From JANQIV01 sp050117315 (GTDB lineage Bacteria; Bacteroidota; Ignavibacteria; Ignavibacteriales; Melioribacteraceae), in contig JASFMY010000111.1 in NCBI GenBank assembly GCA_050117315.1, forward strand, positions 1 to 24,494: a stretch of 24,494 nucleotides of DNA, given 5' to 3'. Below, piece by piece: positions 6,528 through 14,061 of the stretch. Numbering within the stretch: the stretch's first letter is position 1; each line of letters begins with the position of its first letter. The notes under the pieces were generated by a model. The model ran no database searches, had not been told where the DNA came from, and saw only the letters and a list, made by a program, of their open reading frames with translations. Both the position numbers and the translations under genes were made by a program.

Positions 6528-7384
6528 TTAGATTCCTCCAATTTAGCTTCGAACTCTTTTTCTAAGTTGCATTCGTGCTCTTTTTGTTTTTCAAACTCAT
6601 GGTATGAAGTCATTCTCGATACCATATTTTCAAAGTCTACTTTGTGTCCGTCGAATTCGGGGCCGTCAACACAAACAAACTTTGTTTCGCCGTCAATACT
6701 CACCCGGCATCCGCCGCACATGCCCGTACCGTCAACCATTATAGTATTAAGCGAAACCAGGGTGTGTACACCGTACGGTTCGGTAGTTTTGGCGCAGAAT
6801 TTCATCATTACGGGAGGGCCGATAGCAACAGCTAAATCCGGTTTGGTGTCTCTTTCACATAATTCTTTAAGAGGTTCCGTAACAAGTGCTTTTTTTCCGT
6901 AAGAGCCGTCATCTGTGCAGACAATAAATTCATCTGCAATAGCTTTCATCTCTTCTTCAAGAATTAATAATTCTTCTGTTCTTGCTCCTATAATTGTTAT
7001 TACTTTGTTGCCTGCTTTTTTCATTGCCTCTGCAATCGGGTGAAGCGGGGCAACACCAATACCGCCGCCTATGCAGACAACTGTTCCAAAATTTTCAACA
7101 TGGGTAGGTTTGCCTAACGGGCCAACCAAGACGGGGATATCGTCACCTTCGTTTAAAGCAGCTAAAACCTTTGTAGTTTTACCAACTACTTGAAAAATAA
7201 TAGTAATCGATCCTTCATTCTCATCGGCATCAGCAATAGTAAGCGGAATTCTTTCACCTAGGTCTTCATCTGTTTGAAGCATAATAAACTGCCCCGCTTG
7301 CCTTTCTTCAGCAATTAACGGAGCTTCTAATCGCATTAAAAAAACGTTTTCTGCAAGTTTCCTTTTGTGAAGTATTTTTGCCAT
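6524..7384 (-). CDS. nfnA: NADH-dependent reduced ferredoxin:NADP+ oxidoreductase, small subunit NfnA
   Basis: This is a 286-residue ferredoxin-NADP reductase-like protein related to PyrK. The start is taken at the ATG at 7384 (GAGGA eight bases upstream) rather than the TTG five codons earlier. The FAD domain has R45-x-P-L-T (RIPLTIAD), the NAD(H) domain has GGGIGVAPL (106-114), and the C-terminus has a [2Fe-2S] motif with C223, C226 and C238 (GMCGGC...FVC). In this family an Asp is reported to be a fourth cluster ligand, and D218 in MVDGTG is a candidate. The C-terminal tail (about 255-286) is charged and helical. With the overlapping nfnB it forms a two-gene operon, and the subunit order and sizes match known Nfn complexes. 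Confidence 0.88.
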   Translation of the reverse strand: MAKILHKRKLAENVFLMRLEAPLIAEERQAGQFIMLQTDEDLGERIPLTIADADENEGSITIIFQVVGKTTKVLAALNEGDDIPVLVGPLGKPTHVENFGTVVCIGGGIGVAPLHPIAEAMKKAGNKVITIIGARTEELLILEEEMKAIADEFIVCTDDGSYGKKALVTEPLKELCERDTKPDLAVAIGPPVMMKFCAKTTEPYGVHTLVSLNTIMVDGTGMCGGCRVSIDGETKFVCVDGPEFDGHKVDFENMVSRMTSYHEFEKQKEHECNLEKEFEAKLEESK

Positions 7385-7786
7385 AGTTAATTTCCTCAAT
7401 AAATAGGTTTACAATCGAGTCACCGAAATATTGTATTTCAGTATACTGTAATTAAGATAATATCATCTTAAAAATTATTGAAATTTTTTCATCTGACAAA
7501 ATATTTCTATTATTTATTAGAAAATTATTAGCAACATAATACTTACTTTACTTTTACATCAAAACTTCTTAGAATGATATATCAAATCTTTTTTTACTCG
7601 CCTTCACCGGAAAACCGAAGTGTTCGGTTTAAGATGAGGGTTTAAGTGTTGTGATTTTTCATTCTTATTGTGGGCGAGTGTTACGGCGAGTTTCGCCTTT
7701 TGTATTATTAAATGAAGCCGCTATCTTTGATTGTTGAGGCTTCGGCTTTTCTCACTAAAAAATAATTTAATGAGGGAGAAGAAATA
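7385..7786 (+). promoter_or_regulatory. nfn/pnt divergent spacer with structured pntA leader
   Basis: No gene is visible in this 402-base gap. The left part (about 7385-7560) is AT-rich and should hold the nfn promoter. The right part is packed with pairings in the pntA direction. ACTCGCC (7596-7602) can pair with either of two GGCGAGT copies (7673-7679 or 7685-7691). Inside is an 8-bp hairpin AAACCGAA/TTCGGTTT (7612-7630). The second GGCGA also forms a 5-bp stem with TCGCC (7685-7697) followed by TTTT. A further stem AGCCG/CGGCT (7716-7720 with 7743-7747) is followed by TTTT, overlapping the alternative GAAGCC/GGCTTC. This resembles an attenuator or riboswitch expression platform. It matches no riboswitch class I know; a palindromic repeat insertion is the alternative. 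Confidence 0.4.
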
Positions 7787-8929
7787 GTGGTTATAGGAAT
7801 TCCAAAAGAGATACTTTCCGGCGAAAACCGGGTTGCCTGTGTACCGGATGTAGCTTCAAAATTAATAAAAAAAGGCTTTGAAGTTAATGTTGAAAAAAAT
7901 GCAGGGTTAAACGCTGGATTTACGGATGAATCATACTCAAGTGCGGGCGTCAAAGTTATTGATTCTGTTGAAGAATTATATAATAGCTCCGATATCATCT
8001 TAAAAGTACAAAGACCGGTAGAGCATCCCCAATTAAATAAAAATGAAATTGACTTAATGAAAGAGGGTACATTGCTGATAACCTTTATGTATTCGCTTCA
8101 TTATCCCGAAGTTGCAAAAGCATGTGCGGATAAGAAAATAAACGTTATTGCAATGGAGGCCATACCGAGAACAACACTTGCTCAAAAAATGGACGCACTC
8201 AGTTCCCAGGCAAATATTTCCGGGTATAAAAGTGTAATAATGGCAGCAAATGAGTTAGGCAAAATTTTCCCGTTAATGATGACTGCTGCCGGTACAATTC
8301 AACCTGCCCGTGTTGTGATAATGGGTGCGGGAGTTGCCGGATTGCAAGCGCTTGGAACTGCAAGAAGGCTGGGAGCAATTGTTGAAGTTTCGGATATTCG
8401 TCCTGCAGTAAAAGAAGAAGTTCAGAGTTTGGGCGGTAGATTTATTGAAGTTGAAACCGACGAAGACATGCAGGATGAAGGCGGCTATGCAAAGGAAGCT
8501 TCAGAAGAATTCTTGAGAAAGCAGAAAGAATTAATATTTAAACACGTTACTAACGCTGATATTGTAATTACTACTGCACTTGTCCCGGGTAAAAAGGCTC
8601 CTATTCTCCTAACTGAAGAAATGGTAAAAAAAATGAGACCGGGTTCCGTAGTGCTTGACATGGCTGTTGAATTCGGCGGTAACTGTGAAGTAAGTGAAAA
8701 GGGACAAACAGTTAAAAAGCACGGTGTTACTATTATCGGTGAACCCAATCTGCCGAGTTTAGTTGCTGTTCATTCAAGCGATGTTTATTCTAAAAACTTA
8801 CTTGCCCTGCTTGAGCACATTAGCAAAGAGGGTAATATAGAACTGGACTTAGAAGAAGAAATTGTTAAAGGTTGTTTAATTGTTCACAATGGTGAAGTAA
8901 TTGATGAACGTACAAAAGCATTGCTTTGA
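7787..8929 (+). CDS. pntA: Proton-translocating NAD(P)+ transhydrogenase, subunit alpha part 1 (domain I)
   Basis: This 380-residue cytosolic subunit binds NAD(H) and is homologous to alanine dehydrogenase. It begins MVIGIPKE from a GTG at 7787, with GAGGGAG eight bases upstream and no suitable ATG. Visible features are GENRVACVPD near the N-terminus, the loop RTTLAQKMDALSSQANISGY (128-147) that contacts domain III, and the NAD-binding VIMGAGVAGLQALG (177-190) with the acidic residue in SDIR. The protein ends after the soluble domain, so alpha is split as in Rhodospirillum-type three-subunit enzymes, with the membrane part encoded next. The complex uses proton flow to drive hydride transfer from NADH to NADP+. 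The structured leader upstream may regulate it. Confidence 0.93.
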   Translation: MVIGIPKEILSGENRVACVPDVASKLIKKGFEVNVEKNAGLNAGFTDESYSSAGVKVIDSVEELYNSSDIILKVQRPVEHPQLNKNEIDLMKEGTLLITFMYSLHYPEVAKACADKKINVIAMEAIPRTTLAQKMDALSSQANISGYKSVIMAANELGKIFPLMMTAAGTIQPARVVIMGAGVAGLQALGTARRLGAIVEVSDIRPAVKEEVQSLGGRFIEVETDEDMQDEGGYAKEASEEFLRKQKELIFKHVTNADIVITTALVPGKKAPILLTEEMVKKMRPGSVVLDMAVEFGGNCEVSEKGQTVKKHGVTIIGEPNLPSLVAVHSSDVYSKNLLALLEHISKEGNIELDLEEEIVKGCLIVHNGEVIDERTKALL

Positions 8930-8973
8930 TCAAAAGTCAGAGTTCATTGAGGTTTTGTCTTATATACACAAGC

Positions 8974-9065
8974 CAAATTGGTTTTGGGATTTTGCCATAA
9001 AGTCCTCTCTTTTTAAGAGAGGATTTAGGTGAGTTCTAAAAAAACAAAATTCCAAAACCAATTTG
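8974..9065. repeat. Nested inverted repeat inside the pnt operon
   Basis: Outer arms 8974-8994 and 9045-9065 are 21-base inverted repeats with one mismatch (CAAATTGGTTTTGGGATTTTG type). An inner 9-bp hairpin, TCCTCTCTT (9003-9011) with AAGAGAGGA (9015-9023), is followed by TTTAGGTGAG, a sequence style common in dispersed Bacteroidota repeats. It fills most of the 190-base gap between pntA1 and pntA2, so it must be transcribed if the operon is continuous. It may stabilise or attenuate the mRNA. Confidence 0.6.
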
Positions 9066-9119
9066 TAACAAGTATATCTTGATACTTAATTCTTATATCT
9101 AAATAAAAGAGGAATTAAA

Positions 9120-9401
9120 ATGGAATTAGATTTATTAATGCAGATATATGTATTCGTTTTGGCTATCTTTGTGGGATTTGAATTAATCACAAAAGTCCCG
9201 CCAACACTTCACACGCCTTTGATGTCCGGCTCTAATGCAATTTCCGGGATTACAATTGTTGGAGCTTTGTTGAGCGCCGGTTTAGAGGAATTTACCATTA
9301 GTACAATTCTCGGATTGATAGCTATAATTTTTGCAACAATAAATGTTGTCGGAGGCTTTCTTGTTACCGATCGCATGTTAAAAATGTTCAAAAAGAAGTG
9401 A
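9120..9401 (+). CDS. pntA2: NAD(P)+ transhydrogenase, subunit alpha part 2 (membrane)
   Basis: This 93-residue membrane subunit has three predicted helices: about residues 6-22, 38-55 and 61-82. The conserved VPPTLHTPLMSGSNAISGI loop (about 26-44) is diagnostic for the alpha subunit membrane part of transhydrogenases. The start ATG at 9120 follows AGAGGA. It lies 7 bases before pntB. Together with PntB it builds the proton channel (domain II). Confidence 0.93.
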   Translation: MELDLLMQIYVFVLAIFVGFELITKVPPTLHTPLMSGSNAISGITIVGALLSAGLEEFTISTILGLIAIIFATINVVGGFLVTDRMLKMFKKK

Positions 9402-9408
9402 GTGAAAT

Positions 9409-10797
9409 ATGCAAATAATATCATATTTAATTTATCTCGTTTCATCAGTTTTATTCATTTTCGGAATAAAAAAATTAAGTTCGCCGAAAACTGCTCGGCA
9501 GGGTAATGCACTCGCTTCTGTAGGTATGCTGCTTGCTATTATAGTAACGCTTCTTGACCAGAAAGTTTTAACATACGAATATATAATTATAGGATTGGTT
9601 GTCGGCGGTTTGATCGGAACATTGATGGCCACAAAAGTGCAGATGACCGGGATGCCCCAGATGGTAGGTTTACTTAATGGATTTGGAGGCGGCGCTTCTA
9701 CACTTGTTGCTTTATCCGAATATTACCGTGTTGTAAATACGGGCGGTCTATTTACAACTAACACTCTTATAACAATTGTGCTGTCAATATTAATAGGTTC
9801 TGTAACATTCACAGGTTCGTTAATCGCTTTTGGAAAGTTACAAGGTATAGTAACGGGAAAAGTTGTAAAATATCCCGGGCAGAATGCAATAAACATATTA
9901 TTAATATTGTCGATTGTTGCAGGCGGAGTATTGATAGTATTAAACCCGTTAAACAGTGATTTTCTTTTAGGAATTGTTGCTGTTTCTTTAATTCTTGGTG
10001 TACTTGTTGTCTTGCCGATCGGTGGCGCAGATATGCCTGTAGCGATTTCACTATTAAACTCATACTCCGGTTTAGCAGCTTCGGCGACCGGATTTGTTTT
10101 AAGCAATAATATGTTAATTATTGCCGGTGCTTTAGTTGGCGCTTCGGGTATTATACTGACATTGATAATGTGCCGCGGAATGAATAGATCGCTTATGAAT
10201 GTATTGCTCGGCGGTTGGGAAGATGCGGGTGCCGCGCCAGCCAGCGGCGGTTCGGAAGTCAAAGGGCAGGTAAAATCGGTTGATGCTGAAGAAGCAGCTA
10301 TGATTTTTGATTCGGCGCAGAATGTTGTCATCGTTCCCGGTTACGGTATGGCTGTTGCCCAGGCCCAGCATGCCGTTAGGGACTTAACAAATATTTTGGA
10401 ATCAAAAAATATTAAGGTAAGATTTGCAATTCATCCCGTTGCAGGGCGTATGCCGGGACACATGAATGTACTGCTGGCCGAAGCCCAGGTTTCTTATGAC
10501 AAACTTTTTGCACTTGAAGACATAAATGATGATTTCAAAAACGTAGATTTAGCGTTTATAGTTGGTGCAAACGATGTTGTTAATCCGGCGGCACGCCATG
10601 ACCAATCAAGTCCGATTTACGGAATGCCGATTCTAAATGTTGATTATGCCAAAACAGTAATAATGAACAAAAGATCGATGAATGTTGGTTATGCCGGGAT
10701 TGCGAACGAGTTATTCTTCTACCCGAACACACTTATGTATTTTGGAGATGCAAAAGATGCAATAACCAAACTGGTAAATGAAATCAAAGAATTATAA
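9409..10797 (+). CDS. pntB: NAD(P)+ transhydrogenase, subunit beta
   Basis: This is a 462-residue subunit. The first 265 residues or so form the hydrophobic domain II helices, with the conserved GMPQMVGLLNGFGGGAS region and the GGADMPVAISLLNSYSG segment carrying channel residues. A linker rich in Ala, Gly and Ser leads to the soluble NADP(H)-binding domain III (about 290-462). That domain has VPGYGMAVAQAQHAV, HPVAGRMPGHMNVLLAEA, VGANDVVNPAA and the KRSMNVGYAGI loop that covers NADP(H). Length and motifs are normal for the family, and a strong terminator follows. A long antisense frame runs through the gene but carries no sign of being real. Confidence 0.95.
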   Translation: MQIISYLIYLVSSVLFIFGIKKLSSPKTARQGNALASVGMLLAIIVTLLDQKVLTYEYIIIGLVVGGLIGTLMATKVQMTGMPQMVGLLNGFGGGASTLVALSEYYRVVNTGGLFTTNTLITIVLSILIGSVTFTGSLIAFGKLQGIVTGKVVKYPGQNAINILLILSIVAGGVLIVLNPLNSDFLLGIVAVSLILGVLVVLPIGGADMPVAISLLNSYSGLAASATGFVLSNNMLIIAGALVGASGIILTLIMCRGMNRSLMNVLLGGWEDAGAAPASGGSEVKGQVKSVDAEEAAMIFDSAQNVVIVPGYGMAVAQAQHAVRDLTNILESKNIKVRFAIHPVAGRMPGHMNVLLAEAQVSYDKLFALEDINDDFKNVDLAFIVGANDVVNPAARHDQSSPIYGMPILNVDYAKTVIMNKRSMNVGYAGIANELFFYPNTLMYFGDAKDAITKLVNEIKEL

Positions 10798-10831
10798 TTT
10801 TTAAATCACGATAAACAATTTTTCTCGATGG

Positions 10832-10858
10832 AGGCTGCTTTTATAAGCAGCCTTTTTT
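10832..10858 (+). terminator. pnt operon terminator
   Basis: The stem AGGCTGCTT (10832-10840) with AAGCAGCCT (10845-10853), a TTAT loop and a run of six T form a textbook Rho-independent terminator 34 bases after the pntB stop. Confidence 0.9.
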
Positions 10859-11053
10859 GTTATGAATTATTAGTATAATTTTTCTATGGATTTTTATAAT
10901 TAGAATTAGCATATTTTGGCTGATAGTGAGCGGAAATATACAATTCATATCCTTTTCCCAAAATTTCTGGAAAATTAATTAATACAAAACATTAAAAATA
11001 AACGGCATACAGACCGTTGGATAAGGTTATTACCTTTCGGAGGAATGACTATC

Positions 11054-11272
11054 ATGAAAATGATATTTGCAATGCGCAATAAAAAAAGCAGTTTGAAAAT
11101 TTTTCAGGAAGAAAGCGGAGAATATTTGGCAGTAAAAAAATTTTATTTGTTAGGCAGGTTTGTTATAAGAACATTGAGAGAAAATATTAAAGAATATGAC
11201 GATGTGGAGGAGAAGATACAATTGTTTAAATCCGAAACTATGTACGATGATTTTTATTCAGATTATAAATAG
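11054..11272 (+). CDS. Small hypothetical protein, basic N-terminus
   Basis: This is a 72-residue protein, MKMIFAMRNKKSSLKIFQEE and onward, ending in DDFYSDYK. GGAGG at 11039-11043 is almost adjacent to an ATG at 11045 but sits 10 bases before the ATG at 11054, so the latter is preferred. There is no signal peptide. The N-terminal part is Lys-rich, a middle part (YLAVKKFYLLGRFVIRTL) is amphipathic, and the C-terminus is acidic. The leader has small hairpins (AACGG/CCGTT near 11003-11019, and AAGGT/ACCTT just before the ribosome site). It is isolated between two terminators, so it is its own transcription unit. I do not recognise the family; the good ribosome site and flanking terminators are the main evidence that it is real. 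Confidence 0.55.
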   Translation: MKMIFAMRNKKSSLKIFQEESGEYLAVKKFYLLGRFVIRTLRENIKEYDDVEEKIQLFKSETMYDDFYSDYK

Positions 11273-11280
11273 TAAAAGAG

Positions 11281-11300
11281 AAGGCTGCATCTGCAGCCTT
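11281..11300. terminator. Bidirectional terminator between convergent genes
   Basis: AAGGCTGCA (11281-11289) and TGCAGCCTT (11292-11300) form a 9-bp stem with a 2-base minimal loop (a smaller stem with a 4-base loop is more realistic). TATTTT follows on the plus strand and a CTTTTAC-type run on the minus strand. It sits between the stops of the convergent genes. Confidence 0.75.
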
Positions 11301-13141
11301 TATTTTAATAAAATTAATTTTTTTGTATCGGTGAATTCACCAGCACTCATTTGATATATATAAATTCCGCTTGCAAAATTAGAACCGTCAAATTTAACTT
11401 CATAATAACCGGGAGCTTTATCTGCTTTAACTAATTCGGTTATAACTTTTCCTAAAATGTTATACACCTTGATCGTTACGAAAGCGCGTTCCTTAATTTG
11501 ATAATTAATTTTTGTAACAGGATTAAAAGGATTAGGATAATTCTGGTATAATTTAAAGTCGGAGGGAATAATGATATTCTTAATATTTGTCATAGGATCG
11601 ACGGTAATTTCAACTTCACTACTTGATGCCGAACTTGAAGAATCATTTACAGCAATTACTTTGTATTTATAAGTTTCTCCGGGTTCAACATCAGTGTCAT
11701 GATAAAATCCTGAATCCGGTGGAACCTCGTTTAACATTTCGAAAGTTTCACTTGTACTTGGTTGTTTTCTATAAACTTTATCCAGACTGTTAATTGTAGA
11801 GTTCCTTTTCCATTCCAGCAATACGCCTCCGCTATCAGTTTCTTCAGCCGTTAGATCACTTGGAGGGTGAAGACCATAATGAATAGAGTAAGGATCAGTA
11901 AATTTAGAATAATTCTTACCGTCATAACTTTTGATAATATATGTAACAACCGAATTCTCGTCTACATTTTTATCATCAATTGATGTACTCATCGTTGAGC
12001 CTAATTGATCATATTTATTATAATCAGAAATATCGCTTGAATCCGATTGGACTTGTTTACCAACATGATATTCCATAGCAGTCCCGGAACTATCCCATGC
12101 AATCCTGACACCTTTTTGCCCCTTTACTAGTCTTACAGATGAACTGTCCGGACCATCTTCAAGGGCCGGCGAATTAGTAGCAATTGTTCCGTTATCTCCA
12201 ACAGCCCAAATTGCACCGCCGCTGTCGGAATAAACTTCGTTAAAGTCTTCTGTTGTGCCTGTTTCAATAGACTGCCAGTTAGTACCGCTTTTATTTCCGC
12301 GAATCAATGTCCCGTCATCACCACCGGCAATAAATCCAGAATCAGAAAATACAACAGAGTTTAAATTTTTGCTTGTCCCGCTTGAAGTGCTGCTCCAAGA
12401 ATCTCCATTATCTTGTGAGCGATAAATTTCCCCTCCTTGACCTACTGCAACCGCGACACCGCCTGAATCCCCAAAAGTAACATCTTTGAAATTAGTAAGA
12501 GTACCTGCATCCTGGTAATCCCATTCTGAGCCGCCGTTAGTTGTTTTATAAACTATACCGTTTGACCCAACAATCATGCCTACAGATCCACTATCATTAA
12601 AAACCACACTATTAAAATCATCATAAAGAAATTCTGTGGTTTGGTAACTCCAATTATCGCCGCCATCGGAAGTGTAAAGAATTGTTGAGACATCACCAAC
12701 AGTCCATGCATGGAATTGCTTTTCTGTTTCTGAATACCGGATATGAACATCATTAAGATTTCTTGATGTACCCGGATTTTTAGTTTCCCATGTGTCTCCG
12801 TTATCTTTAGAAATTATTACTGTTCCGTTTTCTCCAACTGCAATAATTCTTGACAGTGTTCCGTCTTTATTAAGCTCCCAATTTACCCGATTAATTTTTT
12901 CACTACCAACTTGAACCGGTTGAAAGTTCTCCCATCCGTCCCGTGTCCTTAAAAGAACACCGTTATCTGTTGCTGCCCACTCGGTTGAGACAAAAGGCCA
13001 ATCGTTGAAATCTTCTTTTGCAAAGCCATAAAGATCATCATCCCAATCAGGATTGATCAATCTCCAGTTTTGACTTTGTGAATTAGTTACTGATGATGAA
13101 AAAAGTAGAACTGTAACAATTAATAGTGTTATCCCTCTCAT
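11300..13141 (-). CDS. T9SS-secreted YCF48/BNR-repeat protein with FN3-like domains
   Basis: This is a 613-residue exported protein. The signal peptide covers about residues 1-23 (MRGITLLIVTVLLFSSSVTN). Residues of about 40-330 carry at least six repeats of the type VGxxGxIYxSxDxGxxWxxxxxGTxxNLNxVxF, which form a YCF48/BNR-like beta-propeller. Two FN3-like segments follow (about 335-420 and 425-515; for example PPSDLTAEETDSGGVLLEWK and YKYKVIAVNDSSSSASSSEV). The C-terminal 85 residues or so are a T9SS type A sorting domain: LYQNYPNPFNPVTKINYQI, then VYNILGKVI, PGYYEVKFDGSNFASGIYIY and a final KKLILLK. This predicts export across the outer membrane by T9SS and surface attachment or release. 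Its target is unknown; such proteins often have adhesive or sensory roles. GGGGG precedes the ATG. Confidence 0.88.
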   Translation of the reverse strand: MRGITLLIVTVLLFSSSVTNSQSQNWRLINPDWDDDLYGFAKEDFNDWPFVSTEWAATDNGVLLRTRDGWENFQPVQVGSEKINRVNWELNKDGTLSRIIAVGENGTVIISKDNGDTWETKNPGTSRNLNDVHIRYSETEKQFHAWTVGDVSTILYTSDGGDNWSYQTTEFLYDDFNSVVFNDSGSVGMIVGSNGIVYKTTNGGSEWDYQDAGTLTNFKDVTFGDSGGVAVAVGQGGEIYRSQDNGDSWSSTSSGTSKNLNSVVFSDSGFIAGGDDGTLIRGNKSGTNWQSIETGTTEDFNEVYSDSGGAIWAVGDNGTIATNSPALEDGPDSSSVRLVKGQKGVRIAWDSSGTAMEYHVGKQVQSDSSDISDYNKYDQLGSTMSTSIDDKNVDENSVVTYIIKSYDGKNYSKFTDPYSIHYGLHPPSDLTAEETDSGGVLLEWKRNSTINSLDKVYRKQPSTSETFEMLNEVPPDSGFYHDTDVEPGETYKYKVIAVNDSSSSASSSEVEITVDPMTNIKNIIIPSDFKLYQNYPNPFNPVTKINYQIKERAFVTIKVYNILGKVITELVKADKAPGYYEVKFDGSNFASGIYIYQMSAGEFTDTKKLILLK

Positions 13142-13283
13142 AAAGCCCCCTTAAGTATGTAATTTATATTAAAAAGTTTTTTGTTTTGAAGAATAGTACT
13201 GGACGACAACTATAACATAAGAAAAAAGGATAATGATATGAAGTGATAAATATTAAGTTTGATTTAAGACACAACTAAAAAAC

Positions 13284-14015
13284 TTATATAATTTTTGATG
13301 CTGAAATTAGTTTTTCCTTTGTCCCGACATCAATCCATTCTGAATTATTTTTGAAGCAGTTAACTAATTCAAGGGAGGCAGTTTTTAGATAAAAATCAAT
13401 TATTGAAAAAATTTTTTCTTTCGGGAAATATTTAAAAACTTTCGGATGCATTATTTTAATTCCGCAATAGCCGTAGAATCTCTCAGATTTTGGTTCTCCG
13501 TTTTCAGTATTTCTTTTTTTTACATCTTTTCTTTCACCGGTTATTTTATTTTCCCAAGCTGTAAGTTCATTGCTTTTGTCGAAAAGTAAATATCTGTCGC
13601 TTTCTCTTTTATTAACGGCAAGTGTTATTGCCGCATTTGTTTCAATATTGTATTTGTATAGTTCGTTCAAATCGATCTTGGAAATTATATCCACATTATG
13701 AACAAGAAAAGGTTTTCCGTCATCAAAGAACCATGAGGCTTTCTTTATTCCGCCTCCTGTATCAAGCAAGCAGTCTCTTTCATCTGATATTGTAATATCA
13801 ATTCCAAAATTTTCGTTTAATTCAATGTAGTCTATTATTTTATCCGCAAAGTGGTGTACGTTTATTATTATGTCATTAAAACCGGAAGCTTTTAGCTTTT
13901 CTATAATTATGTCAAGCAAAGGCTTATTGTTCAGCTTAACCAGTGCTTTGGGAATATTATCTGTTATAGGTTTTAGCCGGGTACCGAGACCGGCTGCCAG
14001 TATCATTGCTTTCAT
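13284..14015 (-). CDS. Sugar-1-phosphate nucleotidyltransferase, MurU-like
   Basis: This 243-residue enzyme of the NTP_transferase (GT-A-like) family transfers a nucleotide from UTP or GTP to a sugar 1-phosphate. The nucleotide-binding signature LAAGLGTRLKPIT occupies residues 6-18, with IPKALVKLNNKPLL (21-34) supplying the Lys. LLDTGGGI (83-90) contacts the base and sugar, and HNVDI (106-110) carries the metal-binding Asp. It is the last gene of the five-gene operon and directly follows an AmgK-like sugar kinase, the pairing known from the AmgK-MurU cell-wall recycling route (anomeric kinase then uridylyltransferase, yielding UDP-MurNAc). The actual sugar and nucleotide cannot be read from the sequence; mannose-1-phosphate guanylyltransferase is the main alternative. 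Confidence 0.75.
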   Translation of the reverse strand: MKAMILAAGLGTRLKPITDNIPKALVKLNNKPLLDIIIEKLKASGFNDIIINVHHFADKIIDYIELNENFGIDITISDERDCLLDTGGGIKKASWFFDDGKPFLVHNVDIISKIDLNELYKYNIETNAAITLAVNKRESDRYLLFDKSNELTAWENKITGERKDVKKRNTENGEPKSERFYGYCGIKIMHPKVFKYFPKEKIFSIIDFYLKTASLELVNCFKNNSEWIDVGTKEKLISASKII

Positions 14016-14061
14016 GTTATTGGTTGCAAGTTCCAGGTTTCAAGTTGCAAGTTAGAGTTAA
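14016..14061. repeat. Short tandem-like CAAGTT repeat in spacer
   Basis: The 46-base spacer between the kinase and nucleotidyltransferase genes holds two copies of GTTGCAAGTT (14023-14032 and 14044-14053), separated by CCAGGTTTCAA, so the word CAAGTT recurs three times. Similar CAAGTT/CAGGTTT strings are dispersed in many Bacteroidota-like genomes. It is the only loose joint in an otherwise tightly packed operon. Confidence 0.5.

Noticed and set aside
6202..6902. Plus-strand frames of 109 and 127 codons across nfnA/nfnB
   Set aside because: They are shadows of two well-supported genes and have no recognisable domains.
9723..10331. 202-codon antisense frame inside pntB
   Set aside because: The composition is that of a reversed membrane-protein gene, it has no family motif, and pntB on the plus strand is certain.
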